This document shows, in pieces, positions 11,501 through 22,700 of a stretch of DNA of 64,000 bases. Below the pieces are notes generated by a model that saw only the letters and a program-made list of their open reading frames with translations, was not told the origin of the DNA and searched no databases. The position numbers and the translations under genes are program-made. Position 1 is the first letter of the stretch; every line of letters begins with the position of its first letter. Source of the DNA: Pestalotiopsis fici W106-1 (lineage: Eukaryota > Ascomycota > Sordariomycetes > Amphisphaeriales > Sporocadaceae); NCBI RefSeq assembly GCF_000516985.1, contig NW_006917101.1, positions 1,976,834 to 2,040,833 on the forward strand. The letters run 5' to 3'.

Positions 11501-11836
11501 GACAAAACGGCACTTACAGCTGCAGCCGGTTCTGGACACCTGGTTGTTGTAGAGTGGCTACTACAGGCTGGAGCAGATATAAGCATCAAACATCGATTCA
11601 GGCCGGATGAGCTGCATGATGTAAAGGGCAAAACCAGTGTCTCTTCTGGTTGGGCATCCTTGGATGGATGGGGAGCGGAAGATCTTACAGCAGAGCAGTT
11701 TGCGCGGAGGAGGGGCCATCATGCCGTCGCCGAGAGGCTCAAGAGACAGCGGCTACGCCAAAAAGCGACAATCAAACCTCTAGAAGCCGCATATGATTCA
11801 ATGCCAACACAGGAGACGACAGTTGGATCTAATTGA
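8568..11836 (+). CDS. HET-domain protein with C-terminal ankyrin repeats
   Basis: Two exons (8568-9119 and 9179-11836) with a 59-nt phase-0 intron that interrupts the third HET block; splicing restores RAWFRRVW-VLQEVG. About 1069 aa are encoded, including the 100-N gap. The HET domain is seen as YESLSYVWG, RLCWVDAICINQ and the spliced block. A family-typical middle region follows (EMFHDREATKAHDKVFALLGM). From about residue 640 onward come ankyrin repeats of the form G-H-[IL]-x-IVE-x-LL: two weak ones before the gap and seven to eight good ones after it, very alike in protein and DNA. ATG 8568 has a strong context (GCCGCCATGG) and is preferred over the in-frame ATG at 8484. HET plus ankyrin proteins are candidate non-self sensors, with the repeats as the recognition surface. 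The repeat number is unknown because of the gap. Confidence 0.9.
10698..10797. other. Assembly gap (100 N)
   Basis: Exactly 100 N, the usual placeholder for a gap of unknown length, inside the ankyrin-repeat part of the HET-ankyrin gene. The frame is open on both sides, but 100 is not a multiple of three, so the apparent continuity across it has no meaning. Confidence 0.97.
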
Positions 11837-13511
11837 AATGCGGCATTTTGAAGGGCATGGTCTGTTCATTGGCCATCTCAATCGGAGTTGGACCTTTCCC
11901 ATTTCTACTACAGGGCATAGTATTGGACGCTCCATGTTGCAAGGCAAGTGTTATTGGACCTGAATGAATGTATGTAATCAAAATAAGACTTTTCGTGCTG
12001 CCTAGTCTTACACAAGCTGCAATGTGGGCCTCTTGGCTTGACGGCTCAAAAGACGGCCGAGGCCGCGACCTTGATGTGTTTCTTGTTTTGACTGGCTATC
12101 CCTTCCCAGGCAGATGCACGTTGTGCAAGTATCAACTCGGCGCCATTAGGTACTTGGTGACTCGCTTTCAACTTTCTTTGAATGGGAAATTAAATATATC
12201 GAAGCTGTACTCCCCGTGATAGTGTCTATATACAACGAAATTTAAGAAGTGGCCAATGTAATGCATAATTTAAGCTGGAAAATTCTTCGAGGTCAATTAC
12301 CTTACTGTGTTTTGATTCACGTCCTAGCAGTTTCTAGAATGTTTCCTGTCGATCCGCTCCGAAAGTAGTGTTCGGTCTCTAACTCTTCTTTATATTGCTC
12401 TAAATAGACCGGAGGTGGTACCTAATGGTTTCAAGCAAGGCATCACTCACGCTGCTGTAACACCTCTTTGCGAAGCCACCCGGAAGAGAATAGGCTTCAC
12501 GAATAGATGATGGGGGTATTGATTGGATGTCTGTTCTTGACCCCACATAATAACCCTACATGGGGTTGATTCACACGCAGGCTAGACCTAGACTAACCCT
12601 TGCGCCCCAGAGTCGGTTCCCCATCACCAACTGTATCGACTGCTATTGGCATCGCTTATATGCTGCGATAGTCTGCATAAGCTCTTCTTTTATAAAGAAA
12701 AAGTAAAGGAGAAGAGTATACCATATAATATCCATTATAAAGATGGAAGCAAAATGGGAATGATTAAAAGTCTAGCATTTCTTCAACTAAAACTGGGGAG
12801 CCATGCGTGTGGGTAGTACACCTAAGAAATGCATTGCTTTCGAGTTCAACACAACACCGCTACTACTCGAGAAGTAGGTGCTGCCGCACTCTTTCTAAAC
12901 AGGTCCTGTTCTCCGTGCTACATACATTATTTACCTATTCATGCCATGCTACCATGGTTTGGTTGAACCTGCCCTAATACTTGAGATCGGTGTCTGATCC
13001 CCAGCTTTCCCTATTCGGGGTCAGATGATCTGCAGCATTACTCTGTACAACCAATCTCCATCTCAACGGCCCGACAGCCGGGTAACGCCATACTATCCAT
13101 GTATTTGACGACAACAAATTTCCATCTTCTTCCTCTCAGAACCTGGAAATATTGATTCTTTTTCTGTGGCATGGAGCTTTGCCAAGATTGAAGGACTTGG
13201 CTAGACTCTTTCTGGCCACTTCGGTCAGGTCTACCCTTCTATACTTTGCGACAAGTCGACTGTAGTACCTGGGGCAGTCCCCCCACAAATTGGGGTATCT
13301 CCACACGAAGCGCTTCGTCTATAGTCGTTCCAGACCAGGTGATCATAGGGGTGATATTGTAGCATTGAGCTTGGCAAAGCCCGTGTCTAAGGAACGACTT
13401 TCAATGATGATATTTATACCGTCCTTACTCGCCCATCTTTTCTCAATATGCGTTTATCTAGGTCTGTCGAGCATTTGCCCAATATCCATCGAGCACGATC
13501 CCGACGCAATC
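11837..13511. other. Long intergenic region before the GH79 gene
   Basis: About 1.7 kb with no supportable gene; an 83-codon plus-strand frame lacks any domain. The right end is the GH79 promoter and holds the G-rich sites listed separately. An in-frame extension of the GH79 frame up to 13290 is probably 5' UTR. Confidence 0.5.
13269..13286. promoter_or_regulatory. Paired CreA-type (SYGGRG) sites upstream of GH79
   Basis: CTGGGG (13269-13274) and, on the other strand, GTGGGG (13281-13286) both match the SYGGRG consensus of the carbon-catabolite repressor CreA/CRE1. Closely spaced double sites are the functional form in Aspergillus and Trichoderma promoters. They lie about 230 bp upstream of the chosen ATG. 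This is a motif match only. Confidence 0.35.
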
Positions 13512-15122
13512 ATGAAGTCACACTCCTCCTTGTGGCAGCAACTCCTACGAGCGGGGATATATGTACTATTTGTGGCTAACGTCAATTCATCCGATGTGAC
13601 AATCAGCGTGCCTACCGTCAACAGTGACGCACAAGTTATCGATGCGGACTTTTGTGGCTTCGCTTTTGAGCAGGCATCATTCGAGGAATACGCCGTGGAC
13701 GTCGACGGCAATGCTAATCAGTTCTCAGTGAATCTCATCAACGCCATTACCTCTCGGACGGGCGGTAAACCCATCATTCGTCTTGGCGGCACCTCTGCAG
13801 ACTATGGAAGATTTGATCCCCGCCAGTCCGCGCCGGCACTTCCCAAGGCCGAGCAGGATAACTACCAGAACGTAGGCGGCACAACCATTGGCCCTTCGTA
13901 TTGGGAATTGACAAGCGGCTTTTCCGATGCGCAGTACATTATTCAAGTTCCTTTGGCTACCACAAATGTCAGCGAGACCATCGCCTGGACGCAAAGCGCC
14001 GTCGATGCCATAGGATGGGACAAAATCCAAGCCATCGAGATCGGCAACGAGCCAGATCTCTACAGCGATACCATGACTGGAGCCAATGGTATCGCGCTGC
14101 AACCGCCCGCGTATCAGGGGACGCTGAACAACGAAACTTATGTGGGCAACTACACCAAGTTTGCCGCCGCCATTGCCGACGCGGTTGCCCTGCCAGACGG
14201 CCGCGTCCTCCAGGCCTTTGACGTCTCGACTCACTTTGGTGCTGCCGTTGCAAAGGAGGCATACATTCTCGACGTGGAGACTTGCTTTGGCCTCGGCATT
14301 GACGCTGACAATCGCATCAAGACTGTTGCTCACCACTACTACCAGAACAATGCGGGCGACGCCTCGACACTCGCCACCGGGCTAATGAACATGACAGCCA
14401 CGCACGCGCACCTGGATCAATTCCAGCGCCGGATCTACTGGCTTCGGACCAACGAGCCCGACATTGCGTTTGTGCTCTCCGAGGTGGGCAACTCGCTCGA
14501 TGCCACCAACAGCTACGGATATCAAGCACGTCTAGGCTCGGCTCTCTGGCAGGCTGACTTTTATTTGTACGCCATGAGCATTGGTGTCGCACGCATCAAT
14601 TACCAACAAATCATGCATGCCGGTTACGACATGTGGCTCCCCGTCGCGAGTGCCGGGCTAGAGGCGCAAGTATTCGCCAACTTCTACAGTCAGCCGTTTG
14701 TCGCCGACTTCATCGGCGCATCGGGTTCGACGACGGTACAGCAGTTGGAGATTGATCACGGGGAGGAGAAGCCGAATCTGGCTGCTTACGGCGCCTTTGA
14801 ACAAGGATCGCTCAAGAGAGTTGCCATTTTGAATCTGCAATACTGGAACGAGACGACTTCTGGCACGCAGAGGCCAGTCACGAGTATCGACTTGAGCGTG
14901 CCCGAAGGCACAACGAAAGCGATCGTCCAAAGGCTCGGAAGCTCTGCTGGTGCCGGAGCCGGGGCAGATACCATCACGTATGCTGGCAGTCAGTGGACAT
15001 ATGAGAGTCTCGGTTTGGAGGTACAAGACGTCCGAAACGATACGTCGACTATTGAAGTGGTCGAAGGTGTGGTGACGATTAGTGTATATGACAGTGAGGC
15101 TTTGTTGGTATCGTTGACGTGA
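13512..15122 (+). CDS. Secreted GH79 family glycoside hydrolase (beta-glucuronidase-like)
   Basis: An intronless protein of 536 aa from ATG 13512. It resembles fungal GH79 enzymes, which cleave glucuronic acid or 4-O-methyl-glucuronic acid from arabinogalactan and related glycans. Seen directly: a hydrophobic N-terminus that can act as a signal peptide, the block KPIIRLGGTSADYGRFD, the acid/base motif IEIGNEPDLYS with Glu180, the nucleophile region FVLSEVGNSLD with Glu324, and several N-glycosylation sites. The C-terminal part forms the beta-domain usual in the family. The frame is open to 13290; a start there would give 74 extra residues with another hydrophobic stretch and is considered less likely. 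Heparanases share the fold, but no heparin-binding feature can be claimed. The promoter holds possible CreA sites. Confidence 0.88.
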   Translation: MKSHSSLWQQLLRAGIYVLFVANVNSSDVTISVPTVNSDAQVIDADFCGFAFEQASFEEYAVDVDGNANQFSVNLINAITSRTGGKPIIRLGGTSADYGRFDPRQSAPALPKAEQDNYQNVGGTTIGPSYWELTSGFSDAQYIIQVPLATTNVSETIAWTQSAVDAIGWDKIQAIEIGNEPDLYSDTMTGANGIALQPPAYQGTLNNETYVGNYTKFAAAIADAVALPDGRVLQAFDVSTHFGAAVAKEAYILDVETCFGLGIDADNRIKTVAHHYYQNNAGDASTLATGLMNMTATHAHLDQFQRRIYWLRTNEPDIAFVLSEVGNSLDATNSYGYQARLGSALWQADFYLYAMSIGVARINYQQIMHAGYDMWLPVASAGLEAQVFANFYSQPFVADFIGASGSTTVQQLEIDHGEEKPNLAAYGAFEQGSLKRVAILNLQYWNETTSGTQRPVTSIDLSVPEGTTKAIVQRLGSSAGAGAGADTITYAGSQWTYESLGLEVQDVRNDTSTIEVVEGVVTISVYDSEALLVSLT

Positions 15123-15565
15123 GAGCAGCGAGAAAAGGGATGACCCAAAAATTATGACGGGCATGATCTAAGGAGTGCTGGGCTGGATAGCTGCCTCGGA
15201 TGCTGAAATAGGGATGGGGTTCTTGCTGCGCTAGATCAAGATTATCTAAGAGGGTGTTAATCAATTCCGTGGTGAATTGCTGATCTGCGATGTTGTGGCG
15301 CCCTAAGCGTTCCGTCATGTTTGTTGTTGTTGAGAATGCTGGTGTTATCCAGTATGGCATAGGGCCTAATGTAAGTGCAGGTACGGAGGCTGTTGAGGTT
15401 TCGTAGAGCGGTTGCAAGCGTTGGCACTCTGTGACATACAGTGGAAGAGAAACCAAACATGGACAGAATATAAGGATTGTTGTTGTTGATACAGCCCAGA
15501 ACAGTTGCAGAGCTTTCTACGACGTGCGCAAGACCTTCGCATCTTGGGGCGCTTACTCGACATGA

Positions 15566-15599
15566 CCAGGCCTTGTTGCACCCCAGGCCTTGTTGCACC
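15566..15599 (+). repeat. Tandem 17-bp duplication
   Basis: CCAGGCCTTGTTGCACC occurs twice head to tail with no mismatch (15566-15582 and 15583-15599). This is a recent small duplication in non-coding DNA. Confidence 0.9.
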
Positions 15600-15851
15600 T
15601 GAAGGGCGCGTACGTCTATATTGTAGTACGGTTATAGGTAGCTCACTACAGGTGCCTAAACTCTGGGAGCCCTAGGCCTCCAAGGAGGGGTTGGGGGGCA
15701 CATCCAGGTTCGAGGTTCAAACCCCCGGATTGTCAAGACATTGCGGTTGAAACACGTTTTTACACATGAACCAAGACGAAATGGACATTCAAAAAATAAT
15801 AATAAAATAATAAAGATGTAAGCACATTTTTAGAAATTAGCAAAAGCTCAT

Positions 15852-15902
15852 CGAGCCCGTCGAGGCCTATGGGGCGTCCCCCATAGGCCTCGATCAGGCT
15901 CG
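15852..15902. repeat. Long GC-rich inverted repeat (hairpin)
   Basis: A perfect 15-bp inverted repeat (TCGAGGCCTATGGGG, 15860-15874, with its complement at 15879-15893) around a 4-nt loop, extended by outer 6-bp arms CGAGCC (15852-15857) and GGCTCG (15897-15902). It lies in non-coding DNA. Confidence 0.9.
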
Positions 15903-16599
15903 AAGCCGAAAATCCTCCTTCCCAGGATTTTACGAATTGCTCCATCTGAACCATTCTACCAGACCGTAAGGTAAGGTAGAGGGGAGGGGGTGGCAGGCTC
16001 CCGTGGCTCAGATGCCGTTGGAAATTTGTCTTCTATTTGGAACCATAAGGACTCCCTTTGTTTTTGCGTTTGCATTTGCCTGGCCAATGGGCGTATTGCC
16101 TGTACAAAGAGGGACCAAAGACCCGGGGCTTTTTCGGCCACTCTTGCGTTCTTGGTCGTCAAGGTGTTTTTTGGCGTTTGTAGAAGTTTGATCATATGAG
16201 CAAACGTGACTAGTGGATGGGACTGTGAGTTGACCATATGCCAGGCTATCTGGAACATATCTGTCCATGACAGAAACACCCGGCAGTTTCGTCTGGTAGG
16301 AGGCATTTGATAGTTTCAATAATGCTAGCCTTGTAATTGATTCTGATCGATGTCCGTGGAGAACATAAAGTATCACTAGACACGGGCCAAGCAAGTATTA
16401 CCGATGGCTATTTGAGTTATTGTTACCATATTTTCCATGACCGGGTCGAGGGGACAGTTATTTCGAAATCCTTTCACAAAGATACGAGTCACTCCATCTT
16501 GGTGGGGGAAGAGAAATTTGGCCGGGTTGTGGCATTTATGATTAATTGGCTTGTTAGTCGTTCAAGATATGATCAACTAATCTAGATACTTAGCGCCAT

Positions 16600-18684
16600 T
16601 TAGCCATCTAAACCACCCCATTCGCTGTTACCACCATCACTATCATCTCCCCGGTTCTCGATCTTGCGTTTCTTGCTTCCAGCAATTGCCCCCTTTCGGT
16701 TGTTTTCTCTGCGTTTCTCCCAGGCGCTCTTGGTGGTGATTTCGGCCTTGTTGCCTCTACGAGACTCTACACCCTTCTTTTTCAGTTTCTTCTTATCCTC
16801 CTTTTGCACCTTGGGGAGGGCGTCCATCAGCCATTTGGGTATGCCATCCTCCTTTCCAGCTTGTTTCTCACTCAATGAGATGACATTGGCAATATTCTTG
16901 AGGAATGGAATGTCTTCCTTGGTGTAAAAGGTGACGGCCACGCCACCCTCGTGGCCGGCACGACCGGTTCGGCCAACTCGGTGAACATATGCAGCGGCCG
17001 AAGTCGGCAAGTCAAAGTTGATGACTCCATTAACGCCACGAAAGTCGATTCCTCGCATCAACAAATCCGTTGTGATGAGCACCCAAATCTCGTTAGCCCG
17101 GAACCTAGCAATGATCTTGGATCTTGCGGACTCGGACATGTTGGAATGCAACGCGGCAATTCGTGTGGAGCCGCCAGCCTCGGCAGGGAATTCAAACTTG
17201 AGTTCCTCATACAAAGATGAAGCTCGCTCAACCGTCTGCACAAATACAAGAAAGGGGAGCCCCATTTCCGGAATAGTTGTCGACGAGTTGCTGGAGTTGG
17301 GGTGTAGCAATTGACGAAGGGTGTAGAGTTTGCCTCGCTCGTTATCACCGGTGTAAATGAGATGATGGTTCACACTAGGCACTGCCGTATCCTTCAAACC
17401 GACCACCAGGCGCACGAGCGGTACTACAGATGCCGACTCTGTTTGACCAAACTTTTCAAGTAACAGCGCCTCGATATTTGAGCCCATTGTAGCTGACCAA
17501 CATGAGAACCGCAAAGACTCGTTCGTGCAGCAGCTAACGATACCCATCGTCTGGTCCCTGAACAGCTCGTCTAGAAGAACATCACCTTCGTCCAGAATAA
17601 TAGACCGCACGTGAGGTAGTGTTTTCCTCGCCGATCCCTTCTTGGTCAAAAAGTTCAGCAGCAACATTGGAGTTGTTACTATTATGTCTGCCTTTGTGAT
17701 TGGGCCATCTGATTTCGGAGTTTCACTTGCGTCGCTTTCCTCGTCGTCCTCGGATGCTGCAGAATCGTCCCCATCTTCGTTGCTGTCCTCGTCTAGATTC
17801 TCAACACCGTCCTCCGTGGGCAGGCGCATGCCCTTCTTGAAGCCCACAATCTTGACGCCTGTTCCAGCCGCCAGCTTTTGGCCTTCACGGACAATCTGGT
17901 GTGCCAATTCTCGAGTTGGCGCTATGACCAAGGCCTCCAATACATGACCCTCTGGCTTTCCGGATCCCGCTCGTCTCTTGAGGATGGCATTGACGGTCGG
18001 AATCAGGAAGGAAAGTGTTTTACCACTGCCAGTAGGTGCAACTGCCAGAAAATTGATTGCTTCATCATCGCCGAGCTTTACGCTATCGCTCTCAGAGTTC
18101 TTCAAGGCGGTCTTGGGATCAATCAGCAATGGTAGACTACCAAGCTGAACCTCAGTTGGCAACCTGAAGCCCTGTTTGGCCAGGTTCTCGACTAGTCTTG
18201 GGGATATCTTGTAGGCGTTTCGAAGATCGGTAAACGAGGTCAACGGTTGGGGGTATAGCGACAATTTGGCGTCCTTGCTCTTTGGCTTTGGTTGTTCCTT
18301 CTTCTTGGACTTTTTGACCTTGAGTTTTGCCTCTTCGTGCTTTGAGAGCAGGGTGAATTTTAGCCTATGCGACCGTAAAACTTGGCGCACTTCATCCTGG
18401 TCGAGAAGCTGGACCTCTTCCGTCTTTGGCTGCGGCTTGGTTGCCTTTGGCTGCTCTGTCTCCTTGGCTCTGGTTTCGACAGGATCGGGTGCGGCAAAGA
18501 AGTCGAACTCGTGCGCATCGTCCGTCGTTGCGACATCTAGTGCCTCTTCATTGCGCTTTCTCTTCAAACCGCGAGTAGGATCGTGGTATAGTTGAGGGTT
18601 CGCGGGTTTCGAGCTCGGCGGGGGAGCGCTGACCGAGTTGGTGGTCTTTTTTGTTCCACGCGACAAGATCTTGAGCAAATCCAT
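16600..18684 (-). CDS. ROK1: ATP-dependent RNA helicase ROK1 (DDX52 homologue)
   Basis: An intronless protein of 694 aa. ROK1 is a nucleolar DEAD-box helicase needed for 18S rRNA processing and 40S subunit assembly. The start MDLLKILSRGTKK is typical of the family. Motifs seen: Q motif GFRLPTEVQ (172-180), Walker A APTGSGKT (216-223), Ia PTREL (256-260), motif II DEGD (365-368), SAT (397-399), and in the C-terminal helicase half ALHSNMS, RGIDFRGVNGVINFDLP and HRVGRTGR. A charged Asp/Glu/Ser insert (about 290-325) separates motifs Ia and Ib. The tail is Lys/Arg-rich, as usual for nucleolar proteins. Odd point: motif II has Gly where the family name residue Ala is expected. A frame-opening ATG ten codons upstream is less likely. 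Confidence 0.95.
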   Translation of the reverse strand: MDLLKILSRGTKKTTNSVSAPPPSSKPANPQLYHDPTRGLKRKRNEEALDVATTDDAHEFDFFAAPDPVETRAKETEQPKATKPQPKTEEVQLLDQDEVRQVLRSHRLKFTLLSKHEEAKLKVKKSKKKEQPKPKSKDAKLSLYPQPLTSFTDLRNAYKISPRLVENLAKQGFRLPTEVQLGSLPLLIDPKTALKNSESDSVKLGDDEAINFLAVAPTGSGKTLSFLIPTVNAILKRRAGSGKPEGHVLEALVIAPTRELAHQIVREGQKLAAGTGVKIVGFKKGMRLPTEDGVENLDEDSNEDGDDSAASEDDEESDASETPKSDGPITKADIIVTTPMLLLNFLTKKGSARKTLPHVRSIILDEGDVLLDELFRDQTMGIVSCCTNESLRFSCWSATMGSNIEALLLEKFGQTESASVVPLVRLVVGLKDTAVPSVNHHLIYTGDNERGKLYTLRQLLHPNSSNSSTTIPEMGLPFLVFVQTVERASSLYEELKFEFPAEAGGSTRIAALHSNMSESARSKIIARFRANEIWVLITTDLLMRGIDFRGVNGVINFDLPTSAAAYVHRVGRTGRAGHEGGVAVTFYTKEDIPFLKNIANVISLSEKQAGKEDGIPKWLMDALPKVQKEDKKKLKKKGVESRRGNKAEITTKSAWEKRRENNRKGAIAGSKKRKIENRGDDSDGGNSEWGGLDG

Positions 18685-19720
18685 GGCGGCGCAGTCGGTA
18701 CAAAGGGTAAACACACGACGTGAATGCTACAGAGTGGCTTCCATTGCGCTTGAGAATTGGATTCAGAAAATTATTGACGGAAGGCAGGCGGTGAAAAGTT
18801 TCTGCCAGAGATCTTGGAAAAGTTAAAGTGGAACCCCCAGGTAACCCCACATTAGATCTTTCTTAGGTCCCAGTGCAGTACGGAGTTGGGTTGTGTATGG
18901 CTTGCACATGTGGTTATTGGCGTGCGGGCACTAAAATGGACCGACTACAGTACCTTTATGTCGGGTGTACAACCATACAGCCCAGCAGTCACACCAAAAC
19001 AACTCGGGAAAAAGCTTGAACGACGGGCAGGACGTGAAAAACAGGCAATCACATGATTGCGGTCCCAGCACGGAGTACGATATACGATGTCTCGATCTAT
19101 ATCCCGGTTGCCGGTCATCTTTTGGGTCAGCATAGACCCTTGGAACTACGGAATCCCCAGACAGTTTTACTTGCCTCGGAGTTCGGCTTCGGCCTGCAAC
19201 ATTGATTCGCCAGCCACGATGAGTCTGTCTACGGCCTTGCTCAATCCATCTTGATCTTATCAAGCCCCTATTCGGCTTGTCTTGCCTTGCACTTATTAGT
19301 CCCGATAACCAAGCACACCAAAGTGTCGCGTGTATGATGGCTGCCTACGGAGTTGTGCATCTTTATAGTGAGCTCCGATTGCTGTGCCGTTGCATCGCAG
19401 TCGACATGGCCTTGCCTTTTTGGCTCGCCGGTAACTCGATTGAAAAGGAAAAACAATGCAGATTGACTAGCGATCTGCATTCATGACTGCAATACTTGAG
19501 TCCTATGCATGATTCATCTCATCATTGCTTGCAGGCACCAACTATACCACGTCTCTCACAGGCAGATTGATTACGACTACGATCTGCTCAAGTCTGACGA
19601 GTGTGCACAAGAGTCTTGAGTAGGGCATCATTTAATCTCAAGGGCACCCAGCGCCCTTGAACAAAAAGTTCAATTGCTCATCGTCCAAGTTAACTTCTTT
19701 GCCGTGCCTAGGTTTCAGCA
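18685..19720. other. Divergent promoter region between ROK1 and the ABC transporter
   Basis: About 1 kb that must hold both promoters. No gene or repeat can be supported; the short frames on both strands lack domains. Confidence 0.5.
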
Positions 19721-22700
19721 ATGGCATCCCCACTATGCTCAGACAACAGCGACAGAGTGTTTGGCCCAAGAATCAATACATCTTGTCGCGCCCTTGATTT
19801 TACTCTGCTGTTTGAAGATATCTTCTTCGCCTGTCTTCCCGCTGCCGTCTTCCTATCGCTCTTACCAACACATATTGCGGTTTTGAGACGTTCGCCAGTC
19901 GTTTGCTCAGTGCGGACCAAGTTACTCGTAGCAAAGCTGGTAGGTCCATATCCATGTTAACGTAATTCTGTAACTCACACACGATAGACAACTCTGGTTT
20001 GCATTTTTACAACGCAGGTTTCATTTCTTGCTTTGAGAACTCAGAATAATGTGGTCCAAACAAGAGCATCAGTAGCTGCTGATGTTTTATCGATAATCGC
20101 AACTGCTGGTGTAGCATGGCTTTCTTACATCGATCATCAACGCTCACTTCGGCCTTCGACCCTCCTTAGCTTGTACCTATCCGTCGTAATTATCCTCAAT
20201 ATTGCGCGCGTTCGGACATTGTGGCTCGTGGGAATCATTCCTGCAGAGGCAGCCAATTTGACTCTAACGTTTGCTTTGACCATGGCAACTTTCTTGTTGG
20301 AGTCGACGGAGAAGAAGTCGACCATCATCACGGAGGAAAGACGATATGGCGCGCCCGAGGAGTACAGCGGATTTTGGACGCGGACCGCTTTTGCTTGGCT
20401 CGCAGCCACGTTCCGGGCTGGGTATTCCAAGGTCATTGTCCAGGAAGACTTGCCAAAAATCGACACTCGGCTCCAGGGTCATATTTTACATGAGAAACTG
20501 GTTTCTACTTATGCAAAATGCAAGTATAATTTGTCTCCGAAAAGATATCATTATTGACCACTTCCAGATGATCACTACAAAAGGCATAGTCTTTTGAAAG
20601 CATGTTTCCGCGAAAACCTGACATCCTTTCTGTCTGGCATACCGCCTCGGCTATGCAAGTCTGTGTTCTTTTTCGCACAACCTATGTTGATCAATGTCAC
20701 TGTCTCTTACGTTGGAGAGGCCTCACCAGATCCTAGCTACGGTCATGCCTTGATAGGAGCATGGGCCCTAGTGTTCCTCGGCATCGCGGTATGAGCTGAT
20801 CAGAGCAGAATACAGATGACACTTTATACTGACTTTTTATACAGTGCACCACAGGATTGTCCTCTTATCAGACGACTCGCTTCATCACAAGGGTTAAAGG
20901 AGGTCTTATTGGACTAATCTACCAGGAGACAATGAAAGCAAGGACGGTTGACCTTGGTCCCAACACTGCTGTTGCCTTGATGGGGACTGATGTTGAGCGC
21001 ATTGGCCAGAACCTCCAATCCATCCACGAAATGTGGGCTTCCATCATTGAGGTCGGGGTAGCGACTTGGCTTTTGGAGCAGCAAATCTTCTTGGCCTGCC
21101 TCGCACCCGTTGCGGTCATCATCAGTATGGCTTTTCTATCCTTATTTTCCCCAGTTTTATTCTAACTTATATCTGTAGTCATTGTAGCCATCACCGGGCC
21201 ATTGTCAACCGCTGCCAAAACAGCACAGAGAAACTGGATTGAGAAGGTGCAAGAGCGCCTTCGCATAACCTCTGCGATGCTGGACGATATGAAAGCAGTC
21301 AAGATGCTGGGACTCTCAAGTGTCATGACTGACATTGTTCAAGGTCTGCGAAAAAGTGAGATTGAGAAATCGGAAGTCTATCGCAAACTTATGAGCTGGA
21401 ATGTTGGTTTATGTGAGATATACACACGAAGTTTCTATCAAGCTTTGAAGCACCATCTAATTTCGTGGCACAGCAAATTGTGTGGCAAACTTGGCCCCTT
21501 TGGTTACGTTTGCTGTCTACGTGATCATATCACTGTACTGGAAGAGCGGATCACTGTTCACTGCGCAAGCCTTTACATCTATCGCTCTCATCAACTTGCT
21601 CACCACGCCAGTACTCATGTTGATCCAGCTTATGCCCTCGCTTTTACAATGTATTAGCTTCTTTGATCGCATACAGGAATACTGCAATTACGCAGATGAT
21701 TCAAGCGTGGACACAAGTTCAAGCCAGCTGACCAAAAGGACTGGATCCGCCATCAGCCTTCAATTCCTCACTGGCACAACAACCAATAAGCCCGTCGATT
21801 CAACTAAGCATGCCATAGAACTGCAGAACAATAACTTTTCCTGGGAAAAGTCCAAATCATACTTTTTGAAGGACATCAATCTCAAAGTGCTACCAGGCAC
21901 GATCACCGTTTGTGTCGGCGTGGTTGGCAGCGGCAAGACCATGTTGCTAGAGAGCATCCTAGGTGAAACAATATCGAGCCTTGGAAGGACATCCAATCGC
22001 AGTGCTACTTCCATTGCCTACTGCGCGCAACAGCCATGGCTAGAGAATACAAGCATTCGCAACAACATTATTGGTGTGTCGCACTTTGACGCAGCATGGT
22101 ACAAGACTGTGCAATCGGCCTGTGCTCTAGACTCGGACCTACAGAGCTTGGAGAAGGGAGACAAGACTGTTGTCGGAAGCAAGGGACTCAATCTCAGTGG
22201 TGGACAAAAGCAGAGAATTGTAAGTCAAGCCAATACAGACGCACTTTTGACAGCTGCTAAGCAACATGTGACAGGCTCTTGCGCGTGCCGTATACTCGCG
22301 AAAAGAAATCATCATTCTCGACGACGTCTTTAGTGGCATGGACGCTCATACCGTTGATCATGTCTCGCGCCGTCTCCTGGGCCCGTCTGGTCTATTCCGC
22401 AGCCGTGGTATCACCGTCATTCTCGCCACGCACAGCCGTTGGTCTTCCCCGACATCTCAATACCATGCTCGTACTGACTGGCACCAGATAAGCTAATGAG
22501 TCTCGCGGATACCATTGTCGCCCTCGAGGACGGTAGAATCGTCGAGATGGGCAGCCCCCAGGCGCTCCAGTCCCAGAAAGGATACGTTGCCAGCCTGAGC
22601 CTCGACGTTCCAGCCCAGGAGTCGACGAGTGTCAAAGAATCTCACGATTCACAGATCAGCCGGGTCAGTAGCACTGTTGCCGAGTCCTTCATCTCAGCCG

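Larger units (their letters stand above)
15123..16599. other. Intergenic with small repeats and a long hairpin
   Basis: About 1.5 kb between the convergent GH79 and ROK1 genes. It holds a tandem 17-mer, a long perfect hairpin and a box-B-like GGTTCAAACCC near 15715, but no supportable protein-coding gene. It may contain the remnant of a small mobile element. Confidence 0.5.

Noticed and set aside
13725..14592. Long minus-strand frames within the GH79 gene
   Set aside because: They are antisense shadows with no domain; the plus strand carries both catalytic glutamates.
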